Below are positions 51,248 to 61,020 of a stretch of DNA of 64,000 bases, piece by piece. Position 1 is the stretch's first letter. Each line of letters starts with the position of its first letter. This DNA is from Clostridiales bacterium. Its GTDB lineage: Bacteria > Bacillota > Clostridia > Christensenellales > Aristaeellaceae. The position numbers were made by a program, and so were the translations under genes. Under the pieces are notes generated by a model. That model saw only the letters and a program-made list of their open reading frames with translations. It had not been told where the DNA came from and did not search any database. Where the stretch lies: NCBI GenBank assembly GCA_012837965.1, contig DUQF01000022.1, forward strand, positions 1 through 64,000, given 5' to 3'.

Positions 51248-52981
51248 TCAATTGGTCTTTTGCCTCAGATTCTTGATCATTACCGCAGCAAAACAAAGCA
51301 CAGCTGTCACAAGAGCTAATGTATGTATAACAGAAATCCAACAATCTCCCGTTTTGGGAACTTCAACCTGGATAGTGTGGATATACTCCTTGACCGGTAT
51401 GCCTTCAACCAAATAATCCACTCGGGCGCTTAACTTGCCATTAATGGCCACTGTTGACACATGAATGGCCAATTTTTTATGGTCGCTTTGAAGCGAACAG
51501 TCCACCTGACCTAAGGGCCGAATTGTGTAGATAAGGTTCTCTACTTCTTTTGATAGCTTACAGTTCTTAAACCGCACAATTCCGTCAGCATCGTTGCTCG
51601 ACGTTGCAACCCATTTTCTGTTAGAATCGAACAATCCAAAGGCATATGTGCCCGCCCGTAACAGCTTACCTTCTGCTATAACCCTGAACGAAATCGGCAC
51701 TTCAACCGTCGGATAAGTCGTATTCGTGGGGGTTGAGATGGGTTCAGTCGTTGGCGTCCCGATAGACGTTGTGGTGAAAACAGGTGTCGGAGTGGTTGTT
51801 GGTTTGGTTGTAGATGTTGCTGTCTGTTCTGCTGTTGGAGAAATGGTCGGTTCCGCAGCAGGCTTATTAGTAGGCTTTTGGGTTGGTTCTACAGTAGGTT
51901 TCTCGGTAGGCTCAGGTGTAGGCTCCACGGTAGGCTTGGGTGTAGGTTCTGCGGTGGGCTCGGCAGTTGGCTCTACGGTGGGGTCCTCGGTGGGTTCGGC
52001 TGTAAAATCAGGCGTGGGCTCAGCGGTAGGATCGGGCGTGGGCTCCGCAGTGGGTTCAGTTGTATGATCAGGTGTGGGTTCGGGCGTAGGCTCTCCAGTT
52101 GGTTCGGTTGTTGGATCGGATACGGGTTCCATATAATTGGTCACCAACACATTCAAGGTATTGTTAACTCTCAGGGTTGCGGAAGGCAGATTAAACTGTA
52201 AACCCTCTCCTTGTATTTCTTTTCCTCTGTCCATACATGTCCATGTGGTTTTGGCAACTGTAGTTTCTGCCGGAAGTACTTCTTTTAAGGTGTATTGAAT
52301 GTTATTAGCATTCATATCTTCAATTGGCACCCGCCATGACACTTCCCCTTTGCTAATTGTTTTTTGCATATCATATAACAAATGCCCGTTCCCAAACAGT
52401 TGAAAGGTGACTTCAGGAATATTCGAAGGCTCCTCAGTACTGTTGACCTCTCGCCAATTTATGTTTGTTGTAATGGTTCTGAGCGGTTGCTTATATTGAT
52501 TGTAGAATGTTAATGAATCTCCTTTGATAATACTCACTTCATGGCTTAAATTACCGAATTCATCGCTCGTAATACGAAATTTTATCTGTCGTTCCTTTGC
52601 ATCAAAACCGATATCGTTCAACACATTCACGCCCGGTTGATAAACGTCCACCTCGGCTTTTTGATACAGCCGATAAACATATTCGCCCGACTGATTAAAA
52701 AAGACAGACAAATCTACAGAAGCAACAAAACCAATACCGGAGTTTGGATTATAATTGAGCTTCTGTTTGGAAGTTTGGGGCTGTGGAGCACCCGGCGTTA
52801 ACGCCTCCATACAAATATAAAAACTCACTTGGCAAGGCAATTGAGTACCATCGTATACGGATACCCCAACTGTTACCCATCCCTCGTGAGTCCGCCACTG
52901 AGCAAATGACAAAGGCATCATAATCAAAAACAAGCACAACAAGATAGCTGTAATCGTACAAACAGGCCGCCTACATTTCAT
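51248..52981 (-). CDS. Sortase-anchored surface protein with a long Pro-Thr repeat stalk
   Basis: 577 residues from the Met at 52981, with GGAG before it; a Met 15 bases earlier has poor spacing. It has a signal peptide (about 1-30), then two beta-rich domains (about 35-280) that resemble Spy0128/FctA-like pilin domains (LYQKAEVDVY, YTLKEVLP). A repeat region of about 150 residues, mostly EPT, EPTP and KPT units (about 285-435), forms a stiff stalk. A further beta domain follows. The C-terminus VPKTGD, membrane helix and KNLRQK tail form a sorting signal (LPXTG-like). No sortase gene is in the window. Function is likely adhesion or pilus-like. Confidence 0.8.
   Translation of the reverse strand: MKCRRPVCTITAILLCLFLIMMPLSFAQWRTHEGWVTVGVSVYDGTQLPCQVSFYICMEALTPGAPQPQTSKQKLNYNPNSGIGFVASVDLSVFFNQSGEYVYRLYQKAEVDVYQPGVNVLNDIGFDAKERQIKFRITSDEFGNLSHEVSIIKGDSLTFYNQYKQPLRTITTNINWREVNSTEEPSNIPEVTFQLFGNGHLLYDMQKTISKGEVSWRVPIEDMNANNIQYTLKEVLPAETTVAKTTWTCMDRGKEIQGEGLQFNLPSATLRVNNTLNVLVTNYMEPVSDPTTEPTGEPTPEPTPDHTTEPTAEPTPDPTAEPTPDFTAEPTEDPTVEPTAEPTAEPTPKPTVEPTPEPTEKPTVEPTQKPTNKPAAEPTISPTAEQTATSTTKPTTTPTPVFTTTSIGTPTTEPISTPTNTTYPTVEVPISFRVIAEGKLLRAGTYAFGLFDSNRKWVATSSNDADGIVRFKNCKLSKEVENLIYTIRPLGQVDCSLQSDHKKLAIHVSTVAINGKLSARVDYLVEGIPVKEYIHTIQVEVPKTGDCWISVIHTLALVTAVLCFAAVMIKNLRQKTN
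51715..52130 (-). repeat. Low-complexity tandem repeat coding for EPT units
   Basis: The codon pattern is GAG/GAT-CCN-ACN repeated tens of times with drift (CTCGGTAGG, CTCAGGTGT-type words on the plus strand). It lies wholly inside the surface-protein gene. Such tracts expand and contract by slippage. Confidence 0.85.
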
Positions 52982-53138
52982 GAACAGGTTCTCCATTCCT
53001 TAAAGATAGATATCTTGAAACACCCTTCAAAAGTGTTCCACTTTGTTGCCGGGAGCATGATAGCAGAATCTGAAACAATTCTCAAGCCTTCACTTTTTTA
53101 ACCCATAGCGTAATATACAGAACAGAACAAATATAAAT

Positions 53139-53201
53139 GGACCTCTAAAAACCATGAATACCATTTACTGATTCAGGAAAAAGCAGGTTTTTAGAGGTTC
53201 C
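53139..53201. repeat. Long inverted repeat between the surface protein and small membrane protein genes
   Basis: GGACCTCTAAAAACC (53139-53153) pairs with GGTTTTTAGAGGTTCC (53186-53201), one bulge, loop of 32. It may terminate the 53711-53235 transcript, but no T-run follows on the minus strand. The rest of 52982-53234 shows no gene. Confidence 0.5.
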
Positions 53202-53234
53202 AATAAACTAGTATTTACAATCTAAAGTAAGCTG

Positions 53235-53711
53235 TCAATTCAAACTGTCCATGTTTTGATACTCAACCACATTCCTGTCGCTTGTAACAACCGTCAGGCT
53301 GTCGCCCTCTTTCCAATCAGGGGCGGGAATGTTGGCGTCGAAGTAGTAGAGGCGGTCGTCCTCTTCCTCGGCCATGTCGCCAACGTTTATCAGGAAAGAA
53401 CGGTAAGAAACGCCTTTTCGCTGGGAGATGCCCTCCGTCCAGCGCTTAAACCGGCCCGTGGTGGCAATGCCTCTGCCGGTGGCGGCGTTTTGTACAAAGC
53501 GCAAGTAACGGGCAACGGGGCCAACATATAAATCCCAGAAAAGCACAAGCAAACCAAAAAAAACAATGCTGGAAGCGATGGTCAGCCACTCCAAGCGAAT
53601 AAACAGCGAATAAATTAATAAGCCAAGCGGCACGATAAGCGCCGAGCCGGATAATAGCATCCGCTTTTTTTTCTGCTGTGAAAGCGCAATAACATGTTCT
53701 TGTATATACAT
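53235..53711 (-). CDS. Hypothetical membrane protein
   Basis: 158 residues from ATG at 53711 behind CGGAGG. Two adjacent membrane helices (about 18-62) are followed by a soluble, charged domain (about 75-158) with KRWTEGISQRKGVSYRSFLI and RLYYFDANIPAPDWKEGDSL. No family recognised. It is divergent from secA. Confidence 0.6.
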   Translation of the reverse strand: MYIQEHVIALSQQKKKRMLLSGSALIVPLGLLIYSLFIRLEWLTIASSIVFFGLLVLFWDLYVGPVARYLRFVQNAATGRGIATTGRFKRWTEGISQRKGVSYRSFLINVGDMAEEEDDRLYYFDANIPAPDWKEGDSLTVVTSDRNVVEYQNMDSLN

Positions 53712-53773
53712 AGCTACCTCCGAAAAAATGATAGCCTGTTTTCCTCAAAAAGTAAAGGTAAAAGCGGCAGAGA

Positions 53774-53803
53774 TTGCCCTTTTTCTAAAGGGCATGGTAT
53801 AAT
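53774..53803 (+). promoter_or_regulatory. Promoter of secA
   Basis: TTGCCC (53774-53779), 18-base spacer, TATAAT (53798-53803), 32 bases before the start codon. Confidence 0.7.
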
Positions 53804-53835
53804 TTATCTTGGCGTTACGCCAAAAGGAGAAAACA

Positions 53836-56568
53836 ATGTCAAAAACACGAACGAAAAAAACAGGCGGCTCCAAGGGGCTGTTTGGCAATATTAAAAACCT
53901 GCTTTTTCAAGACAAGGCTTTACGGCCCCTTGAAAAGATAGCCGATTCTATTGAAAGCTTAGAGGATAGCTACAAAATGCTGTCCGACAAAGAGCTGCAA
54001 AATAAGACGGGGGAATTTAAGGAACGCCTTCAAAATGGCGAAACGCTGGACGACCTGCTGCTCGAAGCCTTTGCGACCGTGCGGGAAGCCGCCTGGCGCA
54101 CCCTGGGTCTTAGGCCCTTTAGGGTGCAGCTGATGGGCGGCGTGGCGCTGCATCAAGGCCGTATCGCCGAAATGAAAACGGGCGAGGGAAAAACCCTGAC
54201 TGCCTGCCTTCCCGCTTACTTAAACGCCTTAACAGGCAAGGGCGTGCATATCGTTACCGTAAACGACTACCTGGCCTCCTTCCAGGGGGAAGATATGGGC
54301 AAGCTGTTCCGTTTCTTGGGCCTCTCGGTGGGCGTCATCATTCACGACCTGGACAATAACCAGCGGCGTGAAGCCTACGCCGCCGACATTACCTACGGCA
54401 CCAACAATGAAATGGGCTTTGACTACCTGAGGGACAATATGGTCATCCGCCAGGAGGAGCTTGTGCAGCGGGGGCATGCCTTCGCCATCGTGGACGAGGT
54501 GGACTCTATCCTGATTGACGAGGCCAGAACGCCCCTGATTATTTCCGGCCAGGGCGAAAAGGCCAACGAATTGTATACCGATGCCGACCGCTTTGTGGGC
54601 AGGCTCAGGCGGGACGAAGACTACACCGTGGAAGAAAAGGAAAGGTCCGTCCTTCTAACTGAGCAAGGAACGGCCAAAGCCGAAAGCGCCTTCAAGGTGG
54701 AAAATCTTGCCGATATCGCCAATAATGAGTTGAACCACCACATCCACCAGGCCTTAAAAGCCCATGCCCTAATGAAGCGGGACATTGACTATGTGGTGCA
54801 AAACGGCGAAGTGGTCATTGTAGACGAGTTTACCGGCCGCCTGATGATTGGCCGCCGCTATTCCGATGGCCTGCACCAGGCAATTGAAGCCAAAGAGCGG
54901 GTCAAGGTGGCAAGAGAATCTAAAACCCTTGCCACCATTACCTTCCAAAACTATTTCCGCATGTACTCTAAGCTGTCGGGCATGACGGGCACGGCCAAAA
55001 CCGAAGAAACCGAGTTTCAGGGCATTTACGGGCTGGATGTTGTGCAAATCCCCACCAATATGCCCATGATTAGGAACGACCTAAACGACCAGGTCTACCG
55101 CACACAGGAAGGCAAGTATCGGGCAGTGGTGGAGGAGATTATCCGACGCAACAAGACGGGCCAGCCCCTTTTGGTAGGTACCATTTCGGTGGAAGTGAGC
55201 GAAATACTCAGCCGCATGCTGGATATGCGGGGCGTCCGCCATCAGGTGCTAAACGCCAAGCACCACGCAAGGGAGGCCAGCATCGTGGCCCAGGCGGGTA
55301 AACTGAACCAGGTGACCATCGCCACCAACATGGCAGGCCGCGGAACGGACATTCTCTTGGGCGGTAACCCCGATTACTTGGCCCGTATTACCATGCAAAA
55401 TGAGGACTATGACGGTGCCCTCATTGAAGCGGCTACCGCCAAAAATGAGACCACCGACGAAGAAGTGTTAAAAGCGCGGGCGTATTATTTAAGCCTTATG
55501 GAAGAATATCACAAGCAAACCGACAGGGAACACGAACAAGTGGTTGCCGTTGGCGGACTGCATGTTATCGGCACCGAGCGCCACGAGTCACGGCGCATCG
55601 ACAACCAGCTGCGTGGCCGCGCCGGCCGCCAGGGCGACCCCGGCTCCTCCCAGTTTTTCATCTCCATGGAAGACGACCTCATGCGCCTGTTTGGTGGTGA
55701 GCGCATGCAAGCGATGGCAGGCCGCCTTGGCATGGACGATTCAGAGCCGCTGGCCGCAGGCTTACTCACCAAGCAAATTGAAAACGCCCAAAAGCGCATC
55801 GAAAGTCGTAACTACGAAATCCGTAAAAACGTGCTAAAGTATGATGACGTGATGAACCAGCAGCGTGAAATTATCTACGGCGAAAGAAAGCAGGTGCTGC
55901 ACGGCGAAAATATGCGGGATACTATCGTCACAATGGGCGATAAGCTGATTGATGAAGCCGTTTTGCGCTTCTGCGCCGGTGAAAACGTCGATTGGGACTT
56001 AAAAGGCCTTGCCGCCTATGTGGAGCGCCTTAGCGTGCCTGCGGGCGCCATTGCCGTAAACAAGGACGCCATAGCCGCCTTTGACCAGGCGGGCTTTACC
56101 GAGTTCCTCAAAAAAGAAGCGGCCAAGTTCTACGACAGGCGGGAGGCCGAGATTTTCAAGGCCGGCATCGACATGCGGGAGCTTGAGCGGACGGTGCTCC
56201 TGCGCTCAGTGGATTTAAGGTGGATGGACCATATCGACGCTATGGACCAGCTGCGGGATGGCATCGGCCTTCGAGCCTACGCTCAGCGGGACCCTGTGCA
56301 CGAATACCAGATGGAATCCTACGATATGTTTGACGAAATGGTGCGCCTGATTCAGGAAGACACCATCCGTATGCTGTGCCAGGCCCGCATCAGCGCCCCG
56401 CAAGAAAGGCGGCGGGTGGCCCAGATTACTTCGACCAGGGGCGCTGCCGAACCCGTACAGGAAAAGGCGCATCAGCCTGTCAGGGTGGGCAAGAAAATCG
56501 GCCGCAATGACCCCTGTCCCTGCGGCAGCGGCAAAAAGTATAAGCACTGCTGCGGCAAGAACGCATAA
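53836..56568 (+). CDS. secA: Preprotein translocase ATPase SecA
   Basis: 910 residues from ATG at 53836 behind AAAAGGAG. Walker A is [17 protein letters not shown] (about 110-126). [20 protein letters not shown] (about 217) is the helicase DEAD-like segment, followed by the preprotein crosslinking domain and second ATPase half ([39 protein letters not shown]). The C-terminus carries the zinc motif [13 protein letters not shown], which binds SecB or ribosomes. It drives export through SecYEG. No SecB is visible. It heads a run of plus-strand genes to tsaD. Confidence 0.97.
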   Translation: MSKTRTKKTGGSKGLFGNIKNLLFQDKALRPLEKIADSIESLEDSYKMLSDKELQNKTGEFKERLQNGETLDDLLLEAFATVREAAWRTLGLRPFRVQLMGGVALHQGRIAEMKTGEGKTLTACLPAYLNALTGKGVHIVTVNDYLASFQGEDMGKLFRFLGLSVGVIIHDLDNNQRREAYAADITYGTNNEMGFDYLRDNMVIRQEELVQRGHAFAIVDEVDSILIDEARTPLIISGQGEKANELYTDADRFVGRLRRDEDYTVEEKERSVLLTEQGTAKAESAFKVENLADIANNELNHHIHQALKAHALMKRDIDYVVQNGEVVIVDEFTGRLMIGRRYSDGLHQAIEAKERVKVARESKTLATITFQNYFRMYSKLSGMTGTAKTEETEFQGIYGLDVVQIPTNMPMIRNDLNDQVYRTQEGKYRAVVEEIIRRNKTGQPLLVGTISVEVSEILSRMLDMRGVRHQVLNAKHHAREASIVAQAGKLNQVTIATNMAGRGTDILLGGNPDYLARITMQNEDYDGALIEAATAKNETTDEEVLKARAYYLSLMEEYHKQTDREHEQVVAVGGLHVIGTERHESRRIDNQLRGRAGRQGDPGSSQFFISMEDDLMRLFGGERMQAMAGRLGMDDSEPLAAGLLTKQIENAQKRIESRNYEIRKNVLKYDDVMNQQREIIYGERKQVLHGENMRDTIVTMGDKLIDEAVLRFCAGENVDWDLKGLAAYVERLSVPAGAIAVNKDAIAAFDQAGFTEFLKKEAAKFYDRREAEIFKAGIDMRELERTVLLRSVDLRWMDHIDAMDQLRDGIGLRAYAQRDPVHEYQMESYDMFDEMVRLIQEDTIRMLCQARISAPQERRRVAQITSTRGAAEPVQEKAHQPVRVGKKIGRNDPCPCGSGKKYKHCCGKNA

Positions 56569-56579
56569 GAGAGGATAGG

Positions 56580-57377
56580 ATGAATAGGAAAATTGTAGCC
56601 ATCGGCGGCGGAGAAAATGGCCGAATGACTGATGAAGGCAGCCGCCTTCCCTATGAAACGGCGCCGATGGATGAAGAGATCATCCGTTTAACGGGCGAAA
56701 AACAGCCGAATTTTCTGATGCTTGCCCATGCCTCGCCCCTTGAAAGACAACAAGGCTATTTTGAAACAATGCGGGATATTTATGGCGGGCGGTACGGATG
56801 TAATTGCCGTATCCTCAAGAGTGACGAACTCACCGATCAACAAAAGGTTCATGAATTGCTTGATTGGGCGGACATTATCTATGAGGGCGGCGGCAACACC
56901 CTGGATATGATTGCTTTGTGGAAGGAAACGGGCTTTAATAAAGCGCTCCAAAACGCTTGGGAGCAAGGCAAGGTCATGTGCGGCCTATCCGCAGGGGCGA
57001 ACTGCTGGTTTGAGAGCTGTTCAACGGCTTCTCTTAAAAAGTTCGGCGACGACCAACCCCTGACTATCATGGACTGCCTGGGCTTTTTGCAAGGCATGTT
57101 TGTGCCGCATTGCGACGAAAAAGGCAGGCAGGAAGATGTTAAAGAGCAACTGAAAGGAAAGGACATCGTCGCCATCCAAATGAGCAACTGCGCCGCTCTT
57201 GAAGTGATTGATGATACCTACCGGGTGCTTGTGAGTGACGCAAGCTATCATGGTATTGAAGCCTATGGGCTTCGCACCTTCTGGCGGAATGGCCAGTATA
57301 TTGTGGAACGGCTGCCAATTCAAACAGACTATCGCCCCCTTGACGAGCTGTATGATGTAACCCAACCTTTGAATTAA
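56580..57377 (+). CDS. Peptidase S51 family (dipeptidase E-like) protein
   Basis: 265 residues, 11 bases after secA, behind GAGAGGA. IVAIGGGENGRMTDEG at the start, IYEGGGNTLDMIALWKE near the middle and GLSAGANCWFES (nucleophile Ser, about 142-153) are S51 hallmarks; the catalytic triad fold is the class I glutamine amidotransferase type. Typical members cut aspartyl dipeptides or act on cyanophycin. This is a longer relative (YgaJ-type) whose substrate is unknown. Confidence 0.85.
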   Translation: MNRKIVAIGGGENGRMTDEGSRLPYETAPMDEEIIRLTGEKQPNFLMLAHASPLERQQGYFETMRDIYGGRYGCNCRILKSDELTDQQKVHELLDWADIIYEGGGNTLDMIALWKETGFNKALQNAWEQGKVMCGLSAGANCWFESCSTASLKKFGDDQPLTIMDCLGFLQGMFVPHCDEKGRQEDVKEQLKGKDIVAIQMSNCAALEVIDDTYRVLVSDASYHGIEAYGLRTFWRNGQYIVERLPIQTDYRPLDELYDVTQPLN

Positions 57378-57389
57378 AATGGAGAACAT

Positions 57390-58490
57390 ATGATCGTTAT
57401 TTTAGAACAATGTAAAGACGGCTTGAAAGAGCAACGGGAAATACTCAAAGAAACGGGCGAAGGCATGCACCTTGACCTTGTGGAAAAGGAGCTGACAGAG
57501 CTTAAAGAAGAAATGAGCTTTCCCGGCTTTTGGGACGATTTAAAAAGGTCTACCGAAGTCAATCGCCGCATTGCCCAGTTGCAAGGCAAAATCGACCACT
57601 ACAACGATTTGCAAACCATGTGCGACGATATCGAAGCCTTAATTGAGCTGGCAGATGAATTAGGCGACCAGGAATCTTGCGACGAAGCCGTGCGTATGTT
57701 AAGTGAGCTTGAGGCAAAGGTGTCCGAGCTTTCCATTGAAACGCTGATGCAGGGCGATTATGACGATGCCGATGTGATTTTGTCGCTGCACGCCGGCGCC
57801 GGCGGCACCGAGGCTCAGGACTGGACGCAGATGCTCTACCGCATGTATACCAGGTACGCCGAGCGCAAAGGCTTTAAGGTCAAGCTGCTTGACTTTCTGG
57901 ACGGGGACGAAGCTGGCATCAAGTCGGTTTCCTTTGAAGTGAGCGGCGAAAACGCCTATGGCTACCTGCGCTCCGAGCGTGGGGTGCATCGCCTTGTTCG
58001 CATCAGCCCCTTTGATTCAAACGCCCGCCGTCATACCTCCTTTTCATCGGTGGACGTGGCCCCGGTTTTGGAAAATGAAGGGGACATCACCATCGACATG
58101 GAAGAAGTCAGGGTGGACACCTACCGCTCATCGGGCGCAGGCGGCCAGCACGTGAACATGACGGATTCCGCTGTGCGCATGACGCATATGCCTACGGGCA
58201 TCGTGGTTTCCTGCCAGAATGAGCGCAGCCAAATTCAAAACCGTGAAACTTGCTTAAAAATGTTAAGGGCAAGGCTGCTTGAGGTGCGTGAGCGTGAGCG
58301 GGAAGAACAGATGGCGGATATTAAGGGCGAGATGAAAAAGATTGAATGGGGCAGCCAGATTAGGTCCTATGTGTTCCAGCCCTATACCATGGTGAAGGAC
58401 CACCGTACGGGCGAAGAAAGCGGCAATATCGACGATGTAATGGACGGCAACTTGGATAGCTTTATTCTTTCGTACCTGAAAATGCAATGA
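57390..58490 (+). CDS. prfB: Peptide chain release factor 2
   Basis: 366 residues. The GGQ loop that triggers hydrolysis is SSGAGGQHVN (about 246-255), and the stop-codon reading motif is SPF in VRISPFDSNARR, which marks RF2 (UAA and UGA). The N-terminal coiled domain is complete in one frame. The programmed +1 frameshift found near codon 26 in many RF2 genes is absent: the sequence reads CTT GAC CTT with no inserted T. The start is 12 bases after the S51 gene. Confidence 0.97.
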   Translation: MIVILEQCKDGLKEQREILKETGEGMHLDLVEKELTELKEEMSFPGFWDDLKRSTEVNRRIAQLQGKIDHYNDLQTMCDDIEALIELADELGDQESCDEAVRMLSELEAKVSELSIETLMQGDYDDADVILSLHAGAGGTEAQDWTQMLYRMYTRYAERKGFKVKLLDFLDGDEAGIKSVSFEVSGENAYGYLRSERGVHRLVRISPFDSNARRHTSFSSVDVAPVLENEGDITIDMEEVRVDTYRSSGAGGQHVNMTDSAVRMTHMPTGIVVSCQNERSQIQNRETCLKMLRARLLEVREREREEQMADIKGEMKKIEWGSQIRSYVFQPYTMVKDHRTGEESGNIDDVMDGNLDSFILSYLKMQ

Positions 58491-59134
58491 TAAAGCGCCT
58501 ATCTTTGGCGGGCTTAAGCGGCCTTTGCTGCTTGATGATGCTTTTTGGCCTGATGTCGCTACTTGCGACAAATGAGGGCCTGCTTGGGCGGGGCTTCCTT
58601 AGATTTGGGGCTTCGCCTTTGATTGAACGGGAAGCCTACCCCGAGGTTGCCAGAGACCTGTCCCGGTATTTATCGGGCAAGAGCGATACGCTTTCGTCGA
58701 GCAACTTAAAGTATAGCCAAAGAGAAACCCTGCATTTGCAGGACGTGAAAGGGCTTGTGAAGGCGGGGCGAGCGCTGCTGTGTGGCGGGATTTTACTGAC
58801 GCTTGGCCTTTTTGTTTCGCTTTTTCGGGCAAGTGACCGGCAGGTCATTGCCAAAAGCCTGTTAATAGGAGCGGGGACTTTTATGGCCTTGCTTTTACTA
58901 TTAGGGGCGGTAGGATTGATAGGTGGTTTTGAAAGGCTGTTTACCACTTTTCATCAGGTATTTTTCACAAACGACCTGTGGCTGCTTGACCCCGGGCAGG
59001 ATATTGTTATCGGTCTGATGCCCTTTGCCTTTTTTATGTGGGCAAGCAAAGTAGGCCTCGGTCTCTATTTCGTGTGGTTCGTGGCTTCCATGAGCCTTGC
59101 GTATATTTTATTTAGGAAATCGTATGGAAAATAG
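58487..59134 (+). CDS. DUF1461 (TIGR01906) integral membrane protein
   Basis: 215 residues with four to five membrane helices. The diagnostic C-terminal segment is TTFHQVFFTNDLWLLDPGQD then IGLMPFAFF. This family is widespread in Bacillota and of unknown function. It overlaps the prfB stop by 4 bases (ATGA) and tsaD by 11 bases, so it belongs to the same transcript. Confidence 0.88.
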   Translation: MIKRLSLAGLSGLCCLMMLFGLMSLLATNEGLLGRGFLRFGASPLIEREAYPEVARDLSRYLSGKSDTLSSSNLKYSQRETLHLQDVKGLVKAGRALLCGGILLTLGLFVSLFRASDRQVIAKSLLIGAGTFMALLLLLGAVGLIGGFERLFTTFHQVFFTNDLWLLDPGQDIVIGLMPFAFFMWASKVGLGLYFVWFVASMSLAYILFRKSYGK

Positions 59135-60173
59135 TACCAAAAACAAGCCCGTTTTGGTGCTGGGCATTGAAACCAGCTGCGATGAAACGGCGGCGGCTGT
59201 TGTAGAAAACGGCAGAGTTATCCGCTCCAATATTGTTTACTCCCAAATTCCGCTGCACGAAGTGTACGGCGGCGTAGTGCCTGAAATTGCAGGCAGGGCG
59301 CATGTGGAAAAAATTGATTTGGTCGTGAAGCAAGCCCTTCAAAAAGCGGACTGCACTTTGCACGACCTAAATGCCGTTGCCGTCACCCACGGCCCGGGAT
59401 TGGTCGGGGCGCTGCTTGTGGGCGTTTCCTATGCTAAAGCGCTGGCTCTGTCGCTAAGTTGCCCTCTTATTGGCGTCAACCACATTGAGGGGCATATTTA
59501 CGCTAACTATTTAAGCTATCCCGACCTAAACCCGCCTTTTTTGTGCCTGGTCGCAAGCGGTGGGCACAGCCATATTTTTTCGGTGGACGAAGCGGGTGAC
59601 TACACCCTTATCGGTTGCACCCAGGATGACGCTGCCGGCGAAGCCTTTGATAAGGCCGCCCGGATTTTGCAGCTCCCATACCCCGGCGGGCCGAGGCTGG
59701 ACAAATTAGCTGATGAAGGCGACCCTGACGCCTTGTCGCTGCCCCGTCCCAAACTGCAGGGCCGCTATGACTACAGCTTTTCCGGCTTAAAGACGGCGTT
59801 TATTAACGCCATACACCATAAAGAGCAAAAAAATGAGCCCTACAAAAGGGCGGATATGGCGGCTTCCTTCCGCAAGGCGGTGGTGGAGATGTTGGTGGAA
59901 AAAACCATGCTGGCGGCTGACGATTTCAAAACTAAAAAGGTACTGCTCGCCGGCGGCGTCGCTGCCAACTCCCTTTTGCGAAAGCGCCTGCGGGAGGAAT
60001 GCTCAAAGCGGGGGATAGCGTTTTACCTGCCTGACCTATCGTTATGCGGCGACAATGCCGCCATGATCGCTGCGGCAGGCTATCAGGGCTTCATCAAGGG
60101 CGAGCGTGCGCCTCTCAGCTTGAACGCCCAACCTGCGCTTAGGGTCCGGTGTATTCCGAGCGATGCGACTTGA
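59124..60173 (+). CDS. tsaD: tRNA t6A threonylcarbamoyltransferase TsaD
   Basis: 349 residues from ATG at 59124; the frame extends a few codons, but this is the usual N-terminus (LGIETSCDETAAAVVENG). The metal-binding His residues are in NHIEGHIYANY (His-x3-His, about 110-115). GPGLVGALLVGVSYAKALAL and SCGDNAAMIA-type C-terminal motif (LCGDNAAMIAAAGY) are present. It transfers threonylcarbamoyl to tRNA A37 together with TsaB and TsaE, which are encoded at 15.5-16.6 kb in this window. Its 3' end overlaps the opposite-strand phosphoesterase gene by 35 bases. Confidence 0.96.
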   Translation: MENSTKNKPVLVLGIETSCDETAAAVVENGRVIRSNIVYSQIPLHEVYGGVVPEIAGRAHVEKIDLVVKQALQKADCTLHDLNAVAVTHGPGLVGALLVGVSYAKALALSLSCPLIGVNHIEGHIYANYLSYPDLNPPFLCLVASGGHSHIFSVDEAGDYTLIGCTQDDAAGEAFDKAARILQLPYPGGPRLDKLADEGDPDALSLPRPKLQGRYDYSFSGLKTAFINAIHHKEQKNEPYKRADMAASFRKAVVEMLVEKTMLAADDFKTKKVLLAGGVAANSLLRKRLREECSKRGIAFYLPDLSLCGDNAAMIAAAGYQGFIKGERAPLSLNAQPALRVRCIPSDAT

Positions 60174-61017
60174 TTTCATTGCCTTTTAGCAAGGTAATGT
60201 AGTGAATCTGCGGCATAGCGCCCAACCTTACAGGCATGGTAGAGGTGCCTACCCCGTTTGAAACAAGGATAGGCGTCTGGTTTTCTATCATATGGCCTGT
60301 TCGGTATCTATCGCCATACTTGCTGGAGGAAATAATGCTGCGATTAAACAGCGCCACCTGCCCGCCGTGCGTATGCCCGCAAATGGCAAGGGAGAAGGGA
60401 TAGCTGCCGTTTTGGTCAAATTCAGGCAAAATATCGGGCGAGTGCGGGCAAAAGACGGAAAAATCGCAAGCAGGGAGCCTGTTAAAAAGCGTTAAATCAG
60501 GCTTTCCTTCTTTACCGTCATCGGTGGCGACAAGACAAAGCTTCGCTCCATTGATATTGAGCGCATGGGCGCTGTTACGCAAAAGAACAGCGCCTTTTTC
60601 TTGTATTAGATTGGTGAGACTATCAATCTCCGCTTCACTTCCCCACAAGTCGTGGTTGCCCAAAACGGCAATCACGCCTTTTTTTACCTTGAGCTTGGGA
60701 ATCAAATGCCAAAACTTGATGGAGGTTTTAGTTGTTTCTCCATAGTCGCCCCCAAGGAGGATGAGGTCGGCTTGGAGGGCATTGAGTTTGTTTGCAAGGT
60801 CAAGCGCCCGCTCCTTGGAAAACATCGGCCCGTAGTGCACGTCCGACGCATAGGCGATGGAAAAGCCGTGCAGCCCTTCAGGCAGCGATGGATGATAGAT
60901 AGAATCTTTCACTGTTTGCAGGAGGGTTGAAAAATAAAGGGGGTAGAGCAGTCGGCAATTGCGTGGCAACTTGGCCATTAATGCTCCGATTAGGCTGGTA
61001 CGGTACTTTTTGGCCAT
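60139..61017 (-). CDS. Metallophosphoesterase (YkuE-like)
   Basis: 292 residues. Metal-binding motifs in order: ASDVHYGPMF (about 55), LILLGGDYGE (about 86), VLGNHDLWG (about 118), and CGHTHGGQVALF (about 214), ending with SNGVGTSTMPVRLGAMPQI. This is the calcineurin-like family of membrane-associated phosphodiesterases such as YaeI and YkuE, which act on lipids or wall precursors. An N-terminal amphipathic or hydrophobic stretch (about 20-38) may bind the membrane. It is followed 3 bases upstream by the NahK-like gene. Confidence 0.88.
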   Translation of the reverse strand: MAKKYRTSLIGALMAKLPRNCRLLYPLYFSTLLQTVKDSIYHPSLPEGLHGFSIAYASDVHYGPMFSKERALDLANKLNALQADLILLGGDYGETTKTSIKFWHLIPKLKVKKGVIAVLGNHDLWGSEAEIDSLTNLIQEKGAVLLRNSAHALNINGAKLCLVATDDGKEGKPDLTLFNRLPACDFSVFCPHSPDILPEFDQNGSYPFSLAICGHTHGGQVALFNRSIISSSKYGDRYRTGHMIENQTPILVSNGVGTSTMPVRLGAMPQIHYITLLKGNEIKSHRSEYTGP

Positions 61018-61020
61018 GTT

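Noticed and set aside
51726-52067. Plus-strand frame of VG-repeat composition
   Set aside because: It is the complement of the EPT repeat tract and comes from low complexity.
57460-57490. Programmed frameshift site in prfB
   Set aside because: There is no in-frame TGA; the gene is open from 57390 to its stop.
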